From NCBI GenBank assembly GCA_002005505.1, contig KV908399.1, positions 433,105 through 455,189 of the forward strand: 22,085 nt of DNA, written 5' to 3'. Of the stretch, positions 1 through 12,903 are shown piece by piece. The notes beneath the pieces are model-generated. The model was not told where the DNA came from, made no database searches, and saw nothing but the letters and a program-made list of their open reading frames with translations. The DNA comes from Botryococcus braunii. Its lineage: Eukaryota; Chlorophyta; Trebouxiophyceae. The stretch's first letter is position 1. Every line of letters begins with the position of its first letter. Made by a program: the position numbers and the translations under genes.

Positions 1-59
1 CCCGGTCAATCGGAGAGTGTGGGCGGGAGGGTTGAGCTTAAAAGTGTGTGGTGTGTGGG

Positions 60-160
60 GATGGGTTTTGTTGTTGTTGTTGCTGTGGTGGTGGTTGTTG
101 TTGTGGTTGTTGCTGTGTTGTGTTGTGTGTGAGTGTGTGTGTGTGTGTGCGTGCGTGTGC

Positions 161-195
<35 letters not shown>

Positions 196-206
196 TTTGT
201 TTGTTT
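60..206. repeat. TTG/TGG-rich then (GT)n microsatellite
   Basis: A trinucleotide-like stretch of TTG, TGG and TGC units (60-122) runs into an imperfect (GT)n with GTGC variants (123-190) and (GTTT)n (191-206), followed by a run of G from about 217. It probably lies in the intron before the exon that starts at 407. Long open frames across it are translated repeat and not genes. Confidence 0.9.
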
Positions 207-406
207 TTCTAGTTTGGGGGGGGGGGGACGGCGCGGGGAGGCAGTCTCTTCAATTGGGCTCCTTAAGGCTGCATTGACATTTGTGATGGAGACAGTCGAC
301 CATGTCTCTATCCATGTATAGCCCTTGGGAGGCTTTTTAAATAAACATTCTATCTACTTGTGATGATAAAGAAAGGGCGCCAGTCATTGTGTTTTGATGT
401 TTGCAG

Positions 407-618
407 GACTGTCACAAGCGGGAGATCGCATTTATTTGGAAGGATACACCCCATCACAAAATTTGCCAAAAGTACTTAAGTCAGACGCGTGGAAAGAAAT
501 CAAATCTGGTTTAAGAGTCGTTGATGGAGAGGCTCGCTTCATGGACATGCGTTTAATCACAGACAAGGGGATCGTCACGTTGCCTCCAGACCTGCCAGAT
601 GGTTCAGAAATAAGCTGA
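407..618 (+). CDS. last exon of an EMAP-II/Arc1p-type tRNA-binding domain protein (5' partial)
   Basis: The exon starts after a good acceptor (TTTGCAG, AG at 405-406) in phase 1 and ends at TGA 616-618, giving about 70 residues. What is seen: a GDRIYLEGYTP segment, then KVLKSDAWKEIKSGLRV, then a GEARFMDMRL strand, GIVTLPPDLP, and the end PDGSEIS. What is known: the C-terminal half of the EMAP-II OB-fold module has the same order (G-E-x-V, a GY turn, an LN/LK-x-x-x-W-x-x-I-x-x-DL helix, a final short loop ending near NGxI) and usually forms the protein's C-terminus. The module sits at the end of AIMP1/p43, Arc1p and some Met- and Tyr-tRNA synthetases, and binds tRNA for aminoacylation. Which host protein this is cannot be decided, since no upstream exon is visible in 1-406. 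A TGTAA at 997-1001, the usual green-algal polyadenylation signal, lies about 380 bases downstream and is weak evidence of the 3' end. Confidence 0.72.
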
Positions 619-1955
619 TCATGTCAAGAATGCGACACTCACCATACTCGCAGTGGAACATATTGAAGTCGTTGGGAGATCACTGCCAGTTAGAGACAGC
701 ACCGTTTTACATTGAATGGTTAAAGTGCTACCGGTAGCTGGATCTGCAACATCTTGACATCAAAAGCGTACTGCACCTGTGCTGTTCATGAAGATTTCCT
801 TTGTTGCCATTGCGCTAATTAAAGTGCAGGAGGGGTCAAACTCAGAGCAAGGATGATGGCAATTCTAATGTGATCACTGTCATCGTCAATAGTGACACGG
901 GACTCAGCTGTGCTTACACAAAAGACTGCTACGAAAACACCTTTCACAGAAATAGATCGTGCAATGTGAAGCCTGTTTTAGCTCGTAGCTCATATTTGTA
1001 AGGATGTCGTGCCTTCACTTTTCTTCTAAAATATCGTATTGGAACAAAAGGGGGGTGGGGCCCGACCCAAGCACCAACTGCAATTCAGCTGAAGACACGG
1101 AGGCAATCTTGTTGTTGCTTCTCCTTCCGTCTTACATGAGGACCTGATACAGCGGCAGGGGATCACTCCCACAAGCCATGCCACATGCTTGCATTTACAA
1201 CTTCTCTAAAAATCTCTAGAAAACCACACAGCTTGCAAGCGTGCAATTGCTACTTGCACACACCATCACAAGACGACTAGAATTCTTCACTTCTCCTTCA
1301 AGGCGCAACTCCAAGAGAATGTATAACAATAGGCGTGTAAAAGCCCTCTGGTAAGACCAACCGAGACGCTCTGCCTAAGAGGGTGTGTCTCCCATGATCG
1401 CGATATCTTCACAAACCTGAAACTCTGTGAAACCTGCTAATCAACTTGCCTGAGGCTCACCTCCTTTGCTAGATTGCCAGCAACGATGTTGTTGACAACC
1501 CTTCGCAGTAAATCCACGCTCAGGCCTCAAACCACAACTTGAATCCCTGATTTTAATCCATCATGGATGTCTGAAGACTTCTGCTGCATTGACATCAACA
1601 TCTCTCAGTACGAAGCATGTCAAGACGCTCAGGCAGGCGTGTTGATCCAGCCAATTCTTCACATACTGTCTAAAAACTATGGCTAATGCGCCTCGTCGCT
1701 AAGCTGAACAAAATGCACCAACCTTGGAGGGAACACCTCGAATTCACACGTGGCATACTTTGTTTTTCAAAATGGGGCATGTTCAAACCACCATGGCAGA
1801 AACTACAAACCCCCGCAGCTTTTTTACAGATCTTGAACGACTGCGGAAAAATATATCTTCCAGGGGGAGGGGGCCATATGTGCACTAGATATACAGCAAC
1901 AAATCTGTACAACTTGAAAATTGCCCCTGGTCTGAATTAATTAGAGTACATCTTG

Positions 1956-2016
<61 letters not shown>

Positions 2017-2017
2017 G

Positions 2018-2097
<80 letters not shown>

Positions 2098-2354
2098 CCG
2101 TGCGTGCGTGCACGCACGGGCATGCACTCGCATGTTTAGGATGGGGCGGGGAGAATTTGGCAGAAGTCACCATACTCTTTTAGGACAGATGCTTTGCACT
2201 TGGCCATGGCAACTCATTCGCCAATATGGGGTTTAACAACAAGCCTGCTGACAAGCACAATCTAAGATGAAGGGAAGCAGCACTCAATCTCTCCTTGCCT
2301 AGCAACAAATTTCTTGCGGGGCAAACCCCTGTTTGCCAAACACAGCTGCAAGCC
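619..2354. other. space between two convergent genes
   Basis: This stretch lies between the stop of the tRNA-binding-domain exon and the stop of the SDR gene, so both 3' UTRs probably lie here. I see no conserved protein motif on either strand. The main structure is the (GT)n at 1957-2096. At about 2098-2121 a GC-rich segment of alternating GTGC/GCAC is nearly self-complementary. Confidence 0.6.
1957..2096. repeat. interrupted (GT)n microsatellite
   Basis: About 140 bases of (TG)n, interrupted once by TTGGGG near 2014-2019, so it is two runs of roughly 56 and 76 bases. It is followed by a CCCGTGCGTGCGTGCACGCA segment. It lies between convergent genes. Confidence 0.95.
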
Positions 2355-6800
<4,446 letters not shown>

Positions 6801-7032
6801 AATTCCAACACGTTTGGAGGGTCGACATGCCTACATTGCCACCAAAAGGAGTCGAATACAATCGTAGAATTAAGATCCTAGAAATGCCTTGTTAGCTTAA
6901 AGATTCGTTTTGACGCATTTTCTGATATAAAATTATCTTTCTCTCCGAACGCTATGTGTCGGTATTACTGGCCGTGAGGTTACAGAGCCTTACATGTACA
7001 TGGCATCTTGATCCTCAATATATGTTTATCTC

Positions 7033-7131
7033 ACCTTAGTGCTATGACACCCATGTAAAGTCCTTGATTGTCGAGGACAAAGTATACTTGGGACCACGAA
7101 GACAGTACTAGGTCGGCAATCACCCAAACGA
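7033..7131 (-). other. short hydrophobic exon-like stretch before a strong donor
   Basis: On the minus strand a frame reading LSSWSQVYFVLDNQG, then LYMGVIAL, ends at CTAAG followed by GTGAGA, a near-consensus donor. The stretch is hydrophobic and loosely recalls the NxxWSPLFFG region of TspO/MBR proteins, but the key Asn and Pro are absent. No adjoining TspO exon is seen on either side. It may be a chance frame or a decayed fragment. Confidence 0.15.
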
Positions 7132-7209
7132 GTCAAAATATCCATTCCTTCACCCCAACAGACCCAAATTTCAGCAGTGAACATAATGTCTATGCGATGC
7201 ACTAGTAGA

Positions 7210-7482
7210 CTACCATGCCCAAGTCTTGCCTGCACGTATCGCGGTGTTCGTCCCGTCGTCTTCCCAATTGTGCGTGATCCAAGCAACAACTGTCTCGTTT
7301 AAGTCTGGAATATTTGACCTCCAAGACCACGTATTGATGAAGCGTTCACTCGGGATGAGCTGAAAGACCTCCTGCTCAGTTTGCAGCCCAGGTTTCGGCC
7401 ATGTAACGTCTACGTGGCCTCTCAGTCCGATTGCGCTCTGATCGGCAGCCACGATAGAGGGAGTTTCCAACGGTATTAACAC
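7210..7482 (-). CDS. orphan exon resembling an SRPBCC / AHSA1-like domain
   Basis: An open stretch on the minus strand reads GLRGHVDVTWPKPG, then QTEQEVFQLIPSERFINTWS, then NETVVAWITHNWEDDGTNTA, and stops at TAG soon after. In AHSA1-like SRPBCC proteins the order 'G-x-Y/V strand, V-x-E/Q-x-x-P-x-E-R-x-x-x-T-W-x-W, E-T-x-V, GxGT-x-x' is characteristic, and these pieces follow it. The usual C-terminal helix (HEGF... GW...L) is missing, and no upstream exon with the W-x-x-P-x-x-x-x-x-WW start was found. It may be an exon of a gene whose other exons I cannot see, or a remnant. An in-frame TGA lies upstream near 7529, so an acceptor would be needed right of 7482. Family assignment is from the pattern only. 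Confidence 0.35.
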   Translation of the reverse strand: MLIPLETPSIVAADQSAIGLRGHVDVTWPKPGLQTEQEVFQLIPSERFINTWSWRSNIPDLNETVVAWITHNWEDDGTNTAIRAGKTWAW

Positions 7483-8640
7483 GGAAGGACCAAAAATGGG
7501 GTTCTTGTCACAAGACCCCCGTTGTCACAAGACTCTTGTGTCTCCGACAGCGTGCGGATCCGTGACGGTTGCCCCGGCATAGGCCTACCGATGATGTGTG
7601 GGTATATAGTGTACGCCATACAATACAGTCCCTAGATGAAGAAAGAAGCATAATGGAACACATGCTATCATCCAGGCAGAAGTACATTGGACAAGGAATC
7701 GACTTCGCAAGTCGACAGGCAAGAGCTTGCAGCCTGTACGAACCTTGTACCAAGGCAAAGGCTAAATTTCAGGCCACACATGGCCTGGAAGTTTACACCA
7801 TTGCAAGAACTTACAGATATTGCTGATATACGGTAGCAGGGTAACGCAAAGGGGCTCCTTGACTTGCACAAGCAAGCAATGGGAGCTCATCATGACCACC
7901 ACATACAGTAAATAAATATAACAGCAAGAGCGAGCGGAACATTTGGTACCGGTCGTACTCTCAATAATACGAACGGAGGATGTTGACGGGGGTGTTCGTC
8001 CAGTCAAGACTTTTGCCTTCCTTAGGCAACAGTGCAACATGAAGAAATCGCCTTTTTAAAACTGATGAATATCTACTAGGGAAACTATCAAAAACATATG
8101 AGACTTGGAATGTAGAAGCTCCGTCTGATGCACGGGGGCTGAGATTTTGCACACAAGTCCGGAGAGGAACAATGGCATCCCCCTGTGGAACTCAAACCGA
8201 CGCGCTCACAGCCACCATCATTAGCCAGGAAGCATATGAACCATCCGTTTCAACAAAGACTGCACCACAAGCAGGCGGACTTGAAGCCGCAGCCCATGCA
8301 CTGCAGGCGCGCCACTACAGCCGATTGCAAGAAACAAAACTCATGCAGCATTGGGATAATACGCTGAGAAATCCGCTCTAGAACTCATAAACGAGTGGAA
8401 TGTTCGTTGCCTTTTGCTATGGCTGTCGTGTTTTATGAAGGCAACCAAGTGGGGTGGTAGTTTGATGGTTCGGGTGTAGCAAACAAAATAGTTCACCCTT
8501 GCAGTCGGTTCCAGCTTTCAACAGTATGATATTGTTTAAGATACTGCTGAAAAATTCTCGTCTCTTAGGAGAATTCTTCATTATCACTCTCCAGAGCTAT
8601 CGTGGGGGTTACACGATGTTAGGTTTGGGTGCAGCTGTAG

Positions 8641-8731
8641 CTGTGTGTGTGTGTGTGTGGGGGGGGGGGTGGAACTGTGTGTGTGTGGGCCCTTACCCCC
8701 GGTGTGTGTGTGTGTGCGCGCGCGTGTGCCT

Positions 8732-8802
<71 letters not shown>

Positions 8803-8835
8803 TGTGCGTGCGTGTGTGTGCGTGCGTGCATGCAT
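8641..8835. repeat. compound (GT)n microsatellite
   Basis: (GT)n with a poly-G break near 8660, a GGCCCTTACCCCC break near 8689-8700, a (GC)n-like GCGCGCGCG near 8717-8725, a long (GT)n about 8738-8794 and GTGC variants to about 8835. Open frames on both strands here are repeat translations. Confidence 0.9.
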
Positions 8836-9063
8836 GTGTGCACGCACTCTAAAGCGCCTTTGACTTTATGGACTGTCACTGTGTGCGCATGCGCGTTTGT
8901 GTATGCTGTTCAGGTGGGACGTGAAATTGGATTCTATTTTTAAGGCTCTGAGGTTTGGGTGGAATGCTGCAGCTTCAAGCAGGGTTGTAAAATCTCGATT
9001 GCAACGTGGACATCTCGAAGGCGAAGCAGGCACTCTATTTTACATTGGGGTACTCTTGTGCAG

Positions 9064-9503
9064 GAAGAAATTGCACTGGAAGAAGCACAGAATGTGGGTT
9101 TGGCTCCACCGCAGTCAGGATTCCTGATCGGAAAGCTGCTGTCAGATATTTTTCGCCGCTGTTTTGGTGCAATGTTCCTCTGTCTGCTTTTCCTTGTCGT
9201 CATGTTCCTCTTGCATGCTGTTATTTTCTCTGCGGCGCACTGGAGGTACAAACCCACGTGCCTTGAAATGCGTGATTGATTGCTGCTCCTCATTGCAGTC
9301 ATGCCTATGTTGTTGTCTCAAAGGGTCTTCTCCCAAGCATTGTGTGCTCATACTCATTCAGAGACGAGTATGCCCTCGACGGGGATGCTCCTGTTATCCC
9401 ATGCCCTCGATGGAAGTGCTCTGAATATCCCATAGATGGTCCACATGCATATTTATCCAAGTTTGTTGCCTTTAGAGTTCCTTGGAGGTGTTGTGGTTTT
9501 CTG
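9064..9503 (+). CDS. probable exon(s) of an unidentified membrane protein
   Basis: After an acceptor (CTTGTGCAG, AG 9062-9063) a frame gives EEIALEEAQNVGLAPPQSGF followed by a membrane segment FGAMFLCLLFLVVMFLLHAV (about 9163-9228) and a donor (TGGAG|GTACAA at 9245/9246). The next acceptor (CATTGCAG, AG 9297-9298) is phase-compatible and leads into SHAYVVVSKGLLPS and a Cys-containing loop (CSYSF, PCPRWKC), with a possible donor near 9487. The implied intron of 53 bases is much shorter than those of the other genes here, so the junction is doubtful. I do not recognise the family. It may belong with the stretches at 10057-10482 and 10727-11054. Confidence 0.35.
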
Positions 9504-9722
9504 TCCAGCCATGTTCTGTTCAATCTCAGCAAAACTTGGATGTTCAAACCAAAACAGCCCATGAGGGTGCATAAAGCGCCACCTACGTTTGATTCAACAA
9601 TTGATTCTGACAAAGTCAATTGCTGAAACTATCCAGGCAAGGCAGTCCTATACACAATTCAAACAAGGTAAAAAAATGCGATAAACCAAATGGCCCAATT
9701 AGGAGCCCCTTGCAGGAGGGGG

Positions 9723-9744
9723 GCATCCACATGCATGTGGATGC
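9723..9744. repeat. 22-bp perfect palindrome
   Basis: Eleven-base arms (GCATCCACATG and its complement) with no spacer, centred between 9733 and 9734. No flanking feature explains it. Confidence 0.9.
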
Positions 9745-10056
9745 ATCTGCTGGGCAACTGCAGCTGCATTGGGCACAGGGCTTATCACCGATGCAGTTTG
9801 TCGTACCTTGTAACTGGCCAGCTACACATCATGCATAGACGATCTGTCGTAATGGAATCTGTTCTTTGGACGCTGTATTTTATAACTTTGCAAAGACTGG
9901 GGTAAACGGTGGGAGAATGATAGAAAGCGCTGGGTACGATCAATGCCATCACCGCTGACGTCATTGATGAGATCGCGTGGGTACTTGTGTTGGACGTGTT
10001 CATGATATCAATATTGCTAGCATATTTGAGCAGATGTTCCGACTTAATGAGGTTAC

Positions 10057-10482
10057 ATGGCTGCAGCGGCGGTGTTATCTTGTCTCACATGTTTAATTAC
10101 ACTTAACCTTGTTGCAGTGGTCCGATTCTGGGCGAGGAGTGACTCTACAACATGCTATTCTTCTGCATGTAGCCAGTCCAGGTACTTTTTGGTGTTTGAT
10201 AAATTCTACTTGCGTATCATTGGTTGGGAAAAGATTGGTCAGATGGCTCCTTCTTCGGGTAAGCAAGGGATCTGCCTTGCGAATAGGGCACGGATAGGAT
10301 TGGACCTGTGCTTCCTCATACTTGCAGCCATCGATGCGTTATTGGCCCTCCTGCTGCTCTGGTGCATTACAAGGCCCTTCAGCCATGAGTACGTCTCGTG
10401 GATTACCTCCAGCTGGTCATCTACAAAAGAAAAGCAGGAGGCACGTACTGGAAGAGGATGCCACAGAACTTGTACAGAATAA
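10057..10482 (+). CDS. 141-codon frame with two membrane segments, function unknown
   Basis: An ATG at 10057 opens a frame with an N-terminal hydrophobic stretch (AAAAVLSCLTCLITLNLVAV), a middle part with Cys residues and SRYFLVFDKFYLRIIGWEKI, and a strong membrane helix (LDLCFLILAAIDALLALLLL, about 10300-10360) followed by TRPFSHEYVSWITSSW and a basic tail to TAA 10480-10482. It could be a small two-pass membrane protein. Alternatively it is an exon starting after the acceptor TTGCAG (AG 10116-10117), in which case the first hydrophobic stretch is intron. Another frame just upstream (about 9924-10071) also encodes a helix (IAWVLVLDVFMISILLAYL, 9972-10028) and can be joined in phase, but only with a 46-base intron. 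No family recognised. Confidence 0.35.
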   Translation: MAAAAVLSCLTCLITLNLVAVVRFWARSDSTTCYSSACSQSRYFLVFDKFYLRIIGWEKIGQMAPSSGKQGICLANRARIGLDLCFLILAAIDALLALLLLWCITRPFSHEYVSWITSSWSSTKEKQEARTGRGCHRTCTE

Positions 10483-10726
10483 AGAGTGAAGCCCACAACT
10501 AGTTTGTTATCCTTGCTGCTCAAAGCTCAACGGCTCTCCTGTGCACTCAGCTTTGTCAAGACCTAACAACGAGAATTAAGACGCACCTTAACATCGGTAT
10601 TGCCTGTTCTAGTTCAGAAGACTTCTGCAGTCAGTGTGCTGGTGTATGATGTTTTTCTTATACTCTGCCTCTCTGCTCGGGATACACCAAGTAAGCATCT
10701 AGTCACTGTGCATCCACTCTCTCAAG

Positions 10727-11054
10727 CACGCTGGAGAGCTTTCGGGTATCGGCGTGGACGCCCTGGTCCGCGAGTATGAAGAGCCTACAATCTATGGATA
10801 TGAACAGGATGTGGAGGCTGGAAAGCTACCAATTTGGGGCTTAGGCTTTCCAAACTATCAGCAGCGGCTACGCCCTATGGTTAGCCGCATTAAGCAAGCC
10901 CTGCGCGAGGCAGAGGACCTGAGGTTGGGCAGTACAGGGTCCAGCGGGGGAACTGCTTCAACAGGAGGTGGTTTCTCTGACGCTCCAACTATTAGCTGCA
11001 ATATGACCCCTAGCTGGCGCCCGCACCGGCTAGAAAGCACTACGGGCACTCGAG
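10727..11054 (+). CDS. exon of an unidentified protein
   Basis: A pyrimidine-rich acceptor (CTCTCTCAAG, AG 10725-10726) opens a frame that ends at a good donor (CGAG|GTAAGC, 11054/11055, phase 1). It encodes HAGELSGIGVDALVREYEEP, YGYEQDVEAGKLPIWGLGFP, NYQQRLRPMVSRIKQALREA and then a Gly/Ser/Thr-rich linker (about 10930-10975) before TISCNMTPSWRPH. The amphipathic, charged first part looks genuinely coding, and the linker suggests a domain boundary. A phase-1 continuation after GAACGTCAG (about 11309) is possible but unconvincing. It is probably cytosolic sequence of the same gene as the membrane stretches to its left (inference). I do not recognise the family. Confidence 0.4.
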
Positions 11055-11517
11055 GTAAGCCCAGTGAGGCCGTTTACGGACCAGGCGTGCACATATGTTG
11101 CCAATCAAGCTTGTTTCTTAAGTTCTTCAATATTCCATTGCATGACCAAGCAGTGACTGTACTACTTGACAAAATGGTCACGCGTACATGTATGTACTAA
11201 TAAGGAATTTGTAGCTCCTTCTTTTCACACCCGTCTTGACTAAGGACACTCCACGCCATAGAGGTTGAGCTTGTGAATAGCAACCATGCGAACTTTTGAA
11301 CGTCAGCATCACTCTGGAGGCTGTGTACACTGTGGGGTATGTGGATGAGGGTCAGGGCCGGGGAGGAGGTTCCTGGGCCCGCGGAGGAGTCATGCAGCTC
11401 CTTCCTCGGCTGCAGGGCTTGTCGACATGTGGGTGGCTATCAAATCTGGGTATGGGGCTTACACACATGAGATTGTGTGGGGAGTGAGCTGGGTGGATGT
11501 TGCGTCGGAGTGGCCTG

Positions 11518-11588
<71 letters not shown>

Positions 11589-12903
11589 CGCGTTTGGGGG
11601 GGGGGGTGGGTGGGCATTCTGGCCCTAAGGTCTGTTAGCCCTGAAAAATAAACTGTATGGAGGCATGACTGCCGCTGAGACTTCCAAATGTTTTAGCAAC
11701 TCATCTACACAGGGCAACTTCTTTGTCTAGCCCGCGATGAGATTTGAGTAGATTGAACATGTCAGGCATGTTCATCATCCGTACATACATATTGCAGAAT
11801 AGAAGCATAGCAGGAACCGAATTGTAACATGGCACCCGGGAAAGGCTCTGGGTGTTAATGGAATATGCATATGCAGAATTCGTGAAGAATCCTTTACTTC
11901 AATTGTGCACTTCACTTGCATAAAACACCAACCATCTAGGTAAATGCAGATGCTACCTTATAGGTGCAGATGTAACTTTCCATTTGGTTGGCTACTTGAT
12001 CGAGTAAACGTCAACCACCATGATTTTGTTTTGGAAGTGTGAGAACTGTTACGAGTGCGTGCTGGATCTAGAGTACAGTGTCATGACCCTGTTGTGCTTC
12101 CCATTTACCTTTGGCGTGCTTATGATTTAGGAGGTGAGGACGTGTCTCGTAACAACTCGAGGTCCCGTAACCTTCACCCTCCAAGCCGCCCCTTCTTCTT
12201 GAGCGGGCAAGTCCAGAAAGTATTGTCCGTCTTTCAGAAGGTGCGCGGCACTGTGCGGCCCGAATGAATCCCTCAAAATAGAAAGGCAAAAGCATGTGGA
12301 TGGCGGCAGTGGTGTTTGCTTTCCCCAGCATACGTGTATATTGGTGAAACATTGATAAATATGCATATGTAGATACTATGTACACACGGTGTGCCATCAA
12401 GAACCTCGAGCAGAACCTACAACCATGTGGAGCACAGGTTTATACCTCTGAGGTGGTGGGAATGTTCTTGCTCATGTCAATTCCAATCAGACAACTCCAT
12501 ATTAAAAGACATAGAAATTGCTCAGCGTCCAAGTGTACACTGTTTTCTAACCTTCTGCATCATGCCTTTGTTTCAACTTCTGAACAGGCCGGTCATAATT
12601 ACTCATGCTTGCCCACATATTGGGCCAACGCCACTGCTGGGCATTGCTTGTCATTTTTTAAAACGTATTATAGGTATACAATTTCTGGTGATTTGCTCCA
12701 GAAAATACCATACGTTCATTAACAATGACGATGGCGGTGCTGTCTTACAGGCCTTACCGTGACAGGCTATAAGTCAGAAACATGTGAAAGCACGACTCCT
12801 TTGATCATGGGCCTTCAGAGTGTGACTCCCTCTCCAAGTATACTACATAATTGAAAAACACAAGGCATCTGCCCCTTATGAAGGCAGATATCAGCATTTG
12901 TTC
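11055..12903. other. region without recognised genes
   Basis: Contains the (GT)n(GC)n tract at 11518-11592, and an AAATAAAC near 11645 that could be a polyadenylation element for plus-strand sequence to its left (weak). On the minus strand, TGTAA at 12745-12749 lies about 155 bases beyond the expansin stop and may be its polyadenylation signal. No conserved protein motif seen. Confidence 0.45.
11518..11592. repeat. (GT)n followed by (GC)n
   Basis: About 62 bases of (TG)n run directly into CGCGCGCGCGCG, then T3 and a poly-G run. Alternating purine-pyrimidine throughout, so it is a potential left-handed (Z-form) segment. Confidence 0.95.

Larger units (their letters stand above)
6801..9063. 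other. upstream region of the SDR gene, mostly without recognised genes
   Basis: This stretch lies upstream of the SDR start on the minus strand and left of the membrane-protein stretches on the plus strand. Besides the exon-like piece at 7210-7482 and the GT tract at 8641-8835, I see only open frames without family motifs, such as plus-strand frames at 7569-7826 and 8172-8381 that have no convincing splice context. The SDR promoter presumably lies just right of 6800, but no clear TATA-type element could be supported. Confidence 0.4.

Noticed and set aside
2098..2121. GC-rich near-palindrome after the GT repeat, considered as a terminator
   Set aside because: This is a eukaryotic intergenic region, the arms are offset by a repeat unit, and it is explained as a variant end of the microsatellite.
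1885..2236. Long open frames of alternating Cys-Val or Thr-His on both strands (also at 4319-5017, 8499-8943, 19685-20092)
   Set aside because: They are translations of GT, CA, CT and GA dinucleotide repeats, open in every frame, without any protein-family signal.
7569..7826. Plus-strand 85-codon frame (SLDEERSIMEHMLSSRQKYI...)
   Set aside because: Composition is plausible, but there is no recognised motif, no supported donor or acceptor, and an overlapping minus-strand frame of equal quality.
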